A stretch of DNA of 64,000 nt from Kitasatospora sp. NBC_01250. Its GTDB lineage: Bacteria; Actinomycetota; Actinomycetes; Streptomycetales; Streptomycetaceae. The position numbers and the translations under genes were made by a program. The notes under the pieces are model-generated. The model was given only the letters and a program-made list of their open reading frames with translations. It did no database searches and was not told the DNA's origin. Shown piece after piece: positions 57,869-64,000 of the stretch; the first letter of the stretch is position 1, and the number at the start of each line of letters is the position of its first letter. Location: the NCBI RefSeq assembly GCF_036226465.1, contig NZ_CP108476.1, positions 8,494,001-8,558,000 on the forward strand, in the 5' to 3' direction.

Positions 57869-58330
57869 TCACCGGCTGCAGTGCCAGCTGTGCACGCCGT
57901 ACGGGAAGACGAAGTGGCAGTCGCCACGGTGGTGGTGGCCGGGCTGCTGCGGTGCGGGCTTCGGCGCGGGCGCGGGAGTGACGGGCAGCAGGGTGCCGCC
58001 CTGGCTGTTGGTGCAGACGAGGACCACGTGGTAGTCGCTGGGGCCGAAGCCGACGCGCAGGGTGCCGCGGATGTGCTGCGGATCGCGGTCGGTGATCTTC
58101 ACGTTTCCGGCGTTGGAGGTGAGCGACTTCAGCGTGGCGCCGGGGCCTTTGGCGCAGGAGCCGAGCACGGTGACGGTCTGTCCGGGGTGGGCGGTGCGCG
58201 GCTGGACGGCGACGGTGGCCACGCCGCTGGGCGCGGCTTTGGCCGTGCTCGCCGAGGCCACGGCGGGGGTCAGGGCCAGAGCGCCGCCCAGGGCGACCGC
58301 GGAGCAGGCCGCAAGGGTGGTGGTACGCAT
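57869..58330 (-). CDS. secreted hypothetical protein
   Basis: A 153-residue exported protein: Sec signal about 1-28 (LAACSAVALGGALALTPAVASAS), a beta-rich domain (GVATVAVQPRTAHPGQTVTVLGSCAKGPGATLKSL, key residues only, with two Cys likely bridged), a Pro-rich linker (TPAPAPKPAPQQPG) and a His/Cys-rich end (HHHRGDCHFVFPYGVHSWHC). The linker-plus-tail suggests surface binding of a ligand or metal. I do not know the family. ATG 58330 is 12 nt after GAAGGG; ATG 58342 is too close to it. Confidence 0.75.
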   Translation of the reverse strand: MRTTTLAACSAVALGGALALTPAVASASTAKAAPSGVATVAVQPRTAHPGQTVTVLGSCAKGPGATLKSLTSNAGNVKITDRDPQHIRGTLRVGFGPSDYHVVLVCTNSQGGTLLPVTPAPAPKPAPQQPGHHHRGDCHFVFPYGVHSWHCSR

Positions 58331-58657
58331 GGGAATCGACATCCCTTCTCGCTGGCGGCAGCACGGACCGGCTGGACCGGTGCGTGCGGGGGAGGGGGCA
58401 CCCGGGCCGCTGCGAGTGCCGCGTCAGGCAACCTTCGCCCCGTCGCGCAAAGGCTGCCTGACGCGGCACTAGGGCAGCTCCGGGGCCGCTGCCACCCAGC
58501 CTCGCGCCGCCGCCGACGGCCGGGGATCGGCCGGTCGGGGGATAGGTGGGGTGATGGAGAACGGCCCCGGGTGACCAGCCGACCGCAGGACCCGGGCGCC
58601 GATGGGAGCCCGGTCTACTGGAGATCGACGTGCCATCCGCCGATCCGAGGAAGTCCG
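58331..58657. other. intergenic region with MITE-like hairpin
   Basis: This 327-bp gap between the secreted protein and the DUF1275 gene carries the palindrome at 58415-58470 and otherwise no recognised feature. Confidence 0.5.
58415..58470. mobile_element. hairpin related to the 42.5-kb MITE-like element
   Basis: The arms AGTGCCGCGTCAGGCA and its exact complement TGCCTGACGCGGCACT enclose 24 nt (ACCTTCGCCCCGTCGCGCAAAGGC-type). The outer 16 bp and the adjoining AACCTTCGCCC match the ends of the element at 42523-42691. It looks like the two termini joined with the interior deleted. A CTAG (58469-58472) survives at the right edge. It could also act as a terminator. Confidence 0.6.
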
Positions 58658-59464
58658 ATGTCCCACCCGATGACCAGCAGCAGCCGCCCCCGGCGCACCG
58701 GCCCGTTCCGGTGCGCCGTCAGGGGGCTGCACCGGCGCGGGCACGGGTGTGATCCGCTGCCCGCCGCCCTGGTGGGGCTGACCGCGGTGACCGGGATGCT
58801 GGACGCCATCAGCTACCTGGGCCTGGGACGGGTGTTCATCGCCATGATGACGGGCAACGTCATCTTCCTCGGCCTCGCGCTCGGCAAGACCGTCGGACCC
58901 TCCGGCCCGGGCCCCGCGCTGGCCATCGTCAGCTTCGCCCTGGGCATCGTGCTGGCCGCCCGGACCGCGCGGCTCGCCACCCGACGCGCGCGCCAGCACT
59001 GGTTCTTCCACGCCATGGCCGTCGAGGTCGCCCTGGTGGCCGCCGCCACCGCCATGGCCGCGTTCGCCCCGCTCACCGCGGCCGGCACCCGCTACGTGGT
59101 GATCGCGCTGCTCGCGCTCGCGATGGGTGCGCGCTGTTCGACCGTGCGCCGGCTGGACGTGCCCGACTTCCCGATCACCGTCGGCCTCACCGGCGCGCTG
59201 ATCGCCCTGGTCCATGACTCCCCGCTGGCGGGCAGCGGACGGGCCCGGGCGGCGCGCCGACTGGGCGTCGTGCTGGCGATGGGCGTCGGCGCCACCGCGG
59301 GCGGATTCCTGATGACGAGCGTGGGGCTGACCTGGTCCCTGCTGGCCGTCGTGGGAGTCCTGGCCGCCATCACCCTCGCCGTGCGCGTCCATCCGGGCGG
59401 TCCGGCCACCACCGGCCCGAACCGGCCGGCCCCGGTGTCGCCGGGGTCCGCACTACGGGCCTGA
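58658..59464 (+). CDS. DUF1275 (YoaK-like) membrane protein
   Basis: A 268-residue membrane protein of the DUF1275/YoaK family with six predicted helices. Family marks are VTGMLDAISYLGLGRVFIAMMTGNVIFLG (key residues only) and LALAMGARCSTVRRLDVPDFPITVGLTGAL. Function is unknown. ATG 58658 is preceded by CGAGGAAG. The MFS gene begins 11 bp after the stop and may be co-transcribed. Confidence 0.9.
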   Translation: MSHPMTSSSRPRRTGPFRCAVRGLHRRGHGCDPLPAALVGLTAVTGMLDAISYLGLGRVFIAMMTGNVIFLGLALGKTVGPSGPGPALAIVSFALGIVLAARTARLATRRARQHWFFHAMAVEVALVAAATAMAAFAPLTAAGTRYVVIALLALAMGARCSTVRRLDVPDFPITVGLTGALIALVHDSPLAGSGRARAARRLGVVLAMGVGATAGGFLMTSVGLTWSLLAVVGVLAAITLAVRVHPGGPATTGPNRPAPVSPGSALRA

Positions 59465-59475
59465 AGGAGCAAGCC

Positions 59476-61020
59476 ATGACCGACCGTTCCCCGCGCACCG
59501 CCGCGGCCGCGCCCGACCGGCGCCGCCGCCGGCTGGTGCTGGCCGCCTGCTCGATGAGCATGCTGATCGTCGTCCTGGACTTCACCGCGATGAACGTGGC
59601 CCTGCCGACCGTGCAGCGCGATCTGCACACCTCGGTCGCGGGACTGCAGTGGACCCTCACCGCCTACGGGCTGGTGCTGGCCTCGTTGCAGCTGCTCGCC
59701 GGGTCCACCGGAGACCGGATCGGGCGCCGGCGCACCTTCCAGGCCGGACTGTCGCTCTTCGGGCTCGGCTCGGCGCTCTGCGCGCTGGCGCCCTCGCTGG
59801 AGTGGCTCGTGGTGTTCCGGGTGCTCCAGGCGATCGGCGGCGCGGTGCTCGCTCCGGTCTCGCTGTCGATCATCAGCAACACCTTCACCGGGGAGCGCGA
59901 ACGGGCCCGCGCCATCGGGCTGTGGAGCGGCGTCGCCGGTATCGGGCTGGTGGCCGGGCCGCTGCTGGGCGGGGTGCTGGTGGGGAGCACCGGATGGCGG
60001 TCGATCTTCTGGCTCAGCCTGCTGGTCGCGCTGGGCGCCCTCGTCCTCACCACCCGCTACGTGCCCGAGTCGAAGGCGGCACGGCCGCGCCGGATCGACC
60101 CCGTCGGCCAGCTGCTGGTCCTCACCCTGCTCGCACCGCTCTGCTACGCCATCATCGAGGCGCCGCAGCGGGGTTGGGGCGACCCGATGATCCTGGCGGC
60201 GCTCGCCCTGGCGGCTGCCTCGGTGACCGTGCTGCCGCTCTGGGAACGCCGCTCGGCCGAGCCGCTGATCGACCTGCGGTTCTTCCACAGCGTGCGGTTC
60301 TCGCTGGCCGTGGTCATCGCCCTGGGTGCTGCCGCCGCCTGCTCGGCGTTCCTCTTCCTCGCCACCCTCTACCTCCAGGACGCCCGTGGGTTCAGCGCCC
60401 TGCGGACCGGGCTGTGGATGCTGCCGATGGCCGTCGCGACCGCCGGGTGCGCTCTGCTGGCGGGGCGGCTGACCGGCAACCACGGGCCGCGGCTGCCCCT
60501 GCTGATCTCCGGGGCGGCGGTCACGGGCAGCGGCCTGGTCTTCACCCTCCTGCACGCCGAATCCTCCGCCGGGCCGCTCGTTCTGGCCGGATACCTGCTC
60601 ATCGGTGTCGGCTACGGGATGTTCGCCGCCCCCGTCACCCACATGGTCGTCTCCGGGATGCCCCGCGCTCAGGCCGGAGTCGCCGGGGGCATCGCGATGA
60701 CCAGCCGACTGGTCGGCCAGACCCTGGGGATCGCGGTCACCGGTGCCCTGCTGTCGGCAGGACTGCACCACCGGACGCACGTCGGCCTGGCCGTGTTCGC
60801 CGAGGCCAGCTGCTCGGCCTGGTGGGTCGTCACCGGCTGCGGCGTCGCCGTCCTTGTGCTCGGTGTGCTCGCCACCACCCGCTGGGCCGCGCGGAGTTCG
60901 CGCCGCACCGACGCTCTCCCGCAGCCGGAGGCCGGGCCCGCGGACGGGCAGACGGACGGCCCCGCGGGCGGCCCCGCGGCGGATGACGAGGCCGGACACC
61001 GGGCCCGGGGTCGGCTCTGA
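59476..61020 (+). CDS. MFS transporter, DHA2 (14-TM) exporter
   Basis: A 514-residue DHA2 exporter: VLDFTAMNVALPTVQRDL (helix 1), GSTGDRIGRRRTFQAGL (motif A), IGLVAGPLLGGVLVG (motif C). It is close to the exporter at 46813-48393. ATG 59476 follows GAAGGAG. It converges on a TetR gene whose stop is 7 bp away. That convergent arrangement suggests the TetR protein could control this or another nearby exporter. Confidence 0.92.
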   Translation: MTDRSPRTAAAAPDRRRRRLVLAACSMSMLIVVLDFTAMNVALPTVQRDLHTSVAGLQWTLTAYGLVLASLQLLAGSTGDRIGRRRTFQAGLSLFGLGSALCALAPSLEWLVVFRVLQAIGGAVLAPVSLSIISNTFTGERERARAIGLWSGVAGIGLVAGPLLGGVLVGSTGWRSIFWLSLLVALGALVLTTRYVPESKAARPRRIDPVGQLLVLTLLAPLCYAIIEAPQRGWGDPMILAALALAAASVTVLPLWERRSAEPLIDLRFFHSVRFSLAVVIALGAAAACSAFLFLATLYLQDARGFSALRTGLWMLPMAVATAGCALLAGRLTGNHGPRLPLLISGAAVTGSGLVFTLLHAESSAGPLVLAGYLLIGVGYGMFAAPVTHMVVSGMPRAQAGVAGGIAMTSRLVGQTLGIAVTGALLSAGLHHRTHVGLAVFAEASCSAWWVVTGCGVAVLVLGVLATTRWAARSSRRTDALPQPEAGPADGQTDGPAGGPAADDEAGHRARGRL

Positions 61021-61027
61021 GCGCCGC

Positions 61028-61654
61028 TCACTCCGTCGAGCGGGGCCCGTCCGGTGGGGCCGGTGCCGGATGGACGGCTGCGAGCAGCTCGCCGACCAGC
61101 CCGCACAGCTTCTCCGGCTCGGCCGTGGCGAGCGTGCCGAGGGCGCCGGTGTGGCGGGCCAGCAGGATCCCGGCGAGGGCGGCCACCGCCAGCTCGGCCC
61201 GCAGCTCCGGGTCGGGCACGCCCTCCTCGGCGAAGCGGTGGCGGGTCGGGTCGACCAGGCGCTCGTAGAGCTGGGCGTGGGCGGCGTCCTGGAGCGCGGG
61301 GTCGGTGTGCGCGACCAGCGCGGCCCGGACCACGGGGCCGGGGCCGCGCCGGGTCGACCTGCCGAGCAGGGCGCGCAGCCGGTCCTCGTCGAGCAGTCCC
61401 GCGGGCGCGCCCTCGCCCGACTCGGCTTCCAACGCGGCCAGGTAGAGCTGCGTCTTGCCGCCGAAGTAGCGGGCGATCAGCGCCGCGTCGACGCCCGCCC
61501 GTTCGCCGATCTCCCGCGTGGTGGTGTGGTCGAATCCCCGCTCGGCGAAGAGCTCCAGGGCGGCCCGGAGCAGGAGTTCGCGGCTGTGGCCCGCGCCGCG
61601 CGAACGCCCGCCCGGTGCACCGGGAGCCGACGCGGGCTGGTCATGGTCGCTCAT
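61028..61654 (-). CDS. TetR-family transcriptional regulator
   Basis: A 208-residue TetR regulator. The HTH reads SRELLLRAALELFAERGFDHTTTREIGERAGVDAALIARYFGGKTQLYLAAL (key residues only). The rest is helical with LVAHTDPALQDAAHAQLYERLV, similar to streptomycete TetR_C domains. ATG 61654 was chosen; the frame extends to 61711, where an upstream GATACG might make that start leaderless, so it is an open question. The regulated gene is not shown by sequence. Confidence 0.9.
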   Translation of the reverse strand: MSDHDQPASAPGAPGGRSRGAGHSRELLLRAALELFAERGFDHTTTREIGERAGVDAALIARYFGGKTQLYLAALEAESGEGAPAGLLDEDRLRALLGRSTRRGPGPVVRAALVAHTDPALQDAAHAQLYERLVDPTRHRFAEEGVPDPELRAELAVAALAGILLARHTGALGTLATAEPEKLCGLVGELLAAVHPAPAPPDGPRSTE

Positions 61655-61776
61655 CCGGGGGTCCTGTTCTGTGCCGCGGTCCTCAGCGGCTGCGCCGGAC
61701 CGTAGCGGCATCGTATCGGGCGACGACGATCACCCCGGTCACGGACCGTGCCGCCCGGTGCGGACCGGAGCCCCCG

Positions 61777-62790
61777 TCAGGACGCGAGCGGGCGGGTATA
61801 GGTGACGAACTCGCGGTCCACCACGAACCCGGACTTCTGGTAGAAGCCCAGCGCACCCGACGGGTTGGCCGTGTCCACGGTCAGCGAGGCCGTGTCGTAC
61901 CCGGCGTCGCCCGCCGCGCGCAGTGCCGCCGCCAGCAGTGCCGGTGCCGCGCCCCGGCCGCGGTGGGCCCGGCGCGTGCCGAGGTAGCCGATGTGGCAGT
62001 CCCGGCTGCCGGTGACGGCCGTCTTCGCCGGGCTCTCCTCCGCCAGGAGGTATGCCGCCACCTCCTCCGTGCCCGCTGCCTTCTCGCCCGCGAGCAGGAG
62101 GCGTGACATCGCGGGCCGGAACGAGCCGGCGCCGGTGGCCCAGGTGCGCCAGTCGGTCCGGTCGAGTGGAGCGAAGTCCCAGTGGTCGCGGAACGCGTCG
62201 TTGTGCGCGAGCCGGGTGGCCTCGTCGTACGCCGCCTCGAAGGGGACCAGCCGGGTGCCCTCGGGAGCGGGGCGGGGAGCCGGGGGGCGGTCCGCGTCCA
62301 GCGGCTGCTTCATCTCGAACCACCAGCGGCACGGTGTGAAGCCGCACCTCTCGGTCAGCTTCAGCAGCCCCTCGTCCCCGGCCCTGCCGTTGAGCAGCAG
62401 CTCGCCGCCCAGCGCGGACAGCTCCGGGTCCGCCGCGTGCCGGGCCCGGGCACGCTGCTCCAGCCAGGCGACGAGCCGGGACCCGAGGCCGCGCCGCCGC
62501 CAGTCGGGGTGCACCGCTGCGTCACCCTCGAAGCGCGCGACGTCCAGTGCGCCGTGCGGGGTGTACAGCACGGCGTACGCGGCCAGCCGTGCGCCGTCCC
62601 ACAGCGCCAGGCTGTCCTGTTCCAGGTCGAGCTTGGGGTCCGCCAGGACTTCGGCGAGCTCCTCGGCGTCGGCATGCCAGCCGCTGCGGTCGACGTGCTC
62701 GACCGCCTGCTGCAGCTCCAGCCAGGCAGGGACGGAGTCCTTGTCCAGCGGCCGGGCCGCCAGGTCCCCCGTGGTGTCCTGCTCCTCCAT
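61777..62790 (-). CDS. tandem GNAT-family N-acetyltransferase
   Basis: A 337-residue protein with two GNAT folds. The first (about 10-165) has AAVHPDWRRRGLGSRLVAWLE as the acetyl-CoA pyrophosphate loop. The second (about 180-335) has YLGTRRAHRGRGAAPALLAAALR and ASLTVDTANPSGALGFYQKSGFV, also a complete loop. This resembles mycothiol synthase MshD in layout, but the key MshD blocks are not recognised. It may acetylate an antibiotic or protein. ATG 62790 follows AAAGGAC. It is divergent from the phosphatase gene. Confidence 0.87.
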   Translation of the reverse strand: MEEQDTTGDLAARPLDKDSVPAWLELQQAVEHVDRSGWHADAEELAEVLADPKLDLEQDSLALWDGARLAAYAVLYTPHGALDVARFEGDAAVHPDWRRRGLGSRLVAWLEQRARARHAADPELSALGGELLLNGRAGDEGLLKLTERCGFTPCRWWFEMKQPLDADRPPAPRPAPEGTRLVPFEAAYDEATRLAHNDAFRDHWDFAPLDRTDWRTWATGAGSFRPAMSRLLLAGEKAAGTEEVAAYLLAEESPAKTAVTGSRDCHIGYLGTRRAHRGRGAAPALLAAALRAAGDAGYDTASLTVDTANPSGALGFYQKSGFVVDREFVTYTRPLAS

Positions 62791-62965
62791 GGCTGCCGTC
62801 CTTTCGTGGGTCGTTACGGTCCGACGATCTTCGGTCGGCGGACCGCCTGTCGTCCGCCGCTTCCGCCGATCGGCCGAGGTGGGGAGCCTCGGCGCGGCGG
62901 GAGAGTGGTCGAGTACCCGGTCGCGAACCGCGCGACCGGGTGGACGACCGAGGAGAGGTCCCGAC

Positions 62966-63616
62966 ATGGGTGATCTGCTGCTGATACGCCACGGCGAGAC
63001 CGAGTGGAGCCGCGCCGGGCGGCACACCGGAACCACGGATGTGGCGCTGACCCACTGCGGCCGGGCCCAGGCGCAGGCCCTGGGCGGTGCGCTGGCCGCC
63101 TACCGGCCGGCCCTCGTCCTGGTCAGTCCGCTGCAGCGGGCGGTCGAGACGGCGGTGCAGGCGGGCCTGTCGGACCTGCGGGCCACCTCCGATCTGCGGG
63201 AGTGGGACTACGGCGGCTACGAGGGCGTGAGCACCGCCGAGATCCAGCGGCGTCGGCCCGGCTGGGACCTGTGGCACGACGGCGTGGTCCCCGGCGACCG
63301 GGAGCACCCCGGCGAGAGCCTCGCGCAGGTCGCCGAGCGCTGTGACCGGGTGCTGGCACGGATCGCGCCGTTCCTCGGCGGTGCCGAGGCGTCGGACTCC
63401 GGCGACGTGGTGCTCGTGTCGCACGGCCACCTGCTGCGGGTGCTGACCGCGCGGTACCTGGAGCTCCCGGCCGCCCGCGGCGCGCACTTCGCGCTCGACA
63501 ACGCCGCGGTGTGCCGGCTCGGCACCGAACACGGCCGCCCGGTGATCCGCGGCTGGAACCTGCCCACCCGCGCGGTCGCGCAGCAGGCCCCGTCGGGCGC
63601 GGTGCTGCAGGCGTGA
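62966..63616 (+). CDS. histidine phosphatase superfamily (phosphoglycerate mutase-like) protein
   Basis: A 216-residue branch 1 histidine phosphatase. The catalytic phospho-His is in LLIRHGETEWSRAGRHTG, the second His in VVLVSHGHLLRVLTARYLEL and the acid in LREWDYGGYEG. Many such phosphatases act on phosphosugars, phosphoglycerate or nucleotide metabolites; the substrate is not defined by sequence. ATG 62966 follows GAGGAGAGG. Confidence 0.93.
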   Translation: MGDLLLIRHGETEWSRAGRHTGTTDVALTHCGRAQAQALGGALAAYRPALVLVSPLQRAVETAVQAGLSDLRATSDLREWDYGGYEGVSTAEIQRRRPGWDLWHDGVVPGDREHPGESLAQVAERCDRVLARIAPFLGGAEASDSGDVVLVSHGHLLRVLTARYLELPAARGAHFALDNAAVCRLGTEHGRPVIRGWNLPTRAVAQQAPSGAVLQA

Positions 63617-63651
63617 GCGCGTGCCGTCGGCGGGCGTCCGCCGGGGCCGGG

Positions 63652-64000
63652 TCACGGCGCCGCCGCCTCGGCCGTGGCACCGTGACCGAACCGCAGGCGG
63701 AAGAGCGCGCCGCCGCCCGGGGCCGACTCGGCGGTGAGCGCGGCGCCGTGGGCCTGCGCGATCTGCCGGGCCATCGCCAGTCCGAGGCCGGAGCCGGGCA
63801 GCGCCCGGGCGGCGGAGGCGCGGTAGAAGCGGTCGAAGACGTAGGGGAGGTCCTCGGGCGCGATGCCCGGCCCGTGGTCCCGGACGGTCAGCTGCAGCGG
63901 CGAGGCGGTCAGCGTCACCTCGACCGGGCCGCCCGGCGGGCTGAACTTGGCCGCGTTGTCCAGCACGTTGGAGAAGAGCCGGACCAGCCGCGCCGGCACG
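63652..64000 (-). CDS. sensor histidine kinase, C-terminal ATPase domain (truncated by window)
   Basis: Only the last 116 or so residues are in view; the reading frame runs off the right edge. They hold the HATPase_c domain: N box LFSNVLDNAAKFSPPG, D box VRDHGPGIAPEDLPYVFDRFYR and G box GSGLGLAMARQIAQAHGA. Typical of OmpR/PhoR-type kinases. The response regulator is presumably beyond the window. The gene ends 36 bp past the phosphatase stop, convergent. Confidence 0.93.
   Translation of the reverse strand, partial: VPARLVRLFSNVLDNAAKFSPPGGPVEVTLTASPLQLTVRDHGPGIAPEDLPYVFDRFYRASAARALPGSGLGLAMARQIAQAHGAALTAESAPGGGALFRLRFGHGATAEAAAP

Noticed and set aside
58415..58470. Plain intrinsic terminator
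   Set aside because: It lies upstream of the starts of both flanking genes, so ending transcripts is unlikely to be its purpose, and its ends match the 42.5-kb element; a secondary terminator role is not excluded.

Overview
The window is a 64 kb stretch of very GC-rich chromosome with strong third-position G/C bias, ATGA/TGATG stop-start overlaps, GTG starts, and gene families (CsbD, SPW-repeat, RsbU-type phosphatases, PIG-L deacetylase, several DHA2 drug exporters) that together point to an actinomycete of the Streptomyces/Kitasatospora type. The genus cannot be settled from this sequence. No rRNA, tRNA, CRISPR array or intact transposase gene was seen.

Layout. 1-6.1 kb: housekeeping and stress singletons (DinB-fold protein, methyltransferase, membrane-anchored HtrA-like protease, AI-2E permease, Pmp3 peptide, VOC protein, AhpD-like protein). 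6.1-17.2 kb: a TPR regulator faces a split fatty-acid/polyketide-like locus. A rightward operon encodes acyltransferase, acyl-CoA oxidase-like flavoprotein, KAS III and SDR reductase. A leftward operon encodes ACP, KAS II-like synthase and a second acyltransferase. A degenerate IspH/LytB-like protein lies beside them, and a three-frameshift DUF5959 pseudogene lies between the two arms. 17.1-21.4 kb: antibiotic-type phosphotransferase, CsbD, family-5-type uracil-DNA glycosylase, DUF488, geranylgeranyl-reductase-like flavoprotein.

21.4-23.9 kb: the most unusual locus. A macrodomain protein is divergent from a protein that joins a substituted uracil-DNA-glycosylase-like domain to an R-S-E ADP-ribosyltransferase domain. 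This is reminiscent of DarT/DarG logic but has a different architecture. 23.97-25.7 kb: a fluoride-resistance operon (crcB-DUF190-crcB) preceded by a recognisable fluoride riboswitch and closed by a strong terminator. 25.7-28.6 kb: ECF sigma factor, MerR regulator with a cobalamin-domain-like C-terminus, hemerythrin and PRC-barrel proteins. 28.6-38.9 kb: mycothiol-type deacetylase, Pit phosphate transporter, ClC channel, secreted glycoside-hydrolase-like protein, response regulator next to a PAS/GAF/PP2C phosphatase.

38.9-46.8 kb: a stress or redox island with four universal stress proteins, a TetR-DHA2 pair, an SPW-repeat protein, a PPOX-fold protein and a second PAS/GAF/PP2C phosphatase paralogous to the first. 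46.8-64 kb: transporter-rich accessory region (four more MFS exporters, one FUSC protein), two secreted proteins (a pore-former-like beta protein and a catalytically dead trypsin-like protein), DUF1275, TetR, tandem GNAT, histidine phosphatase, and the 3' end of a sensor kinase cut by the window edge. Two MITE-like elements with related inverted repeats occur at 42.5 and 58.4 kb. Several genes start exactly 7 nt after a TANNNT -10-like box, consistent with leaderless transcripts.
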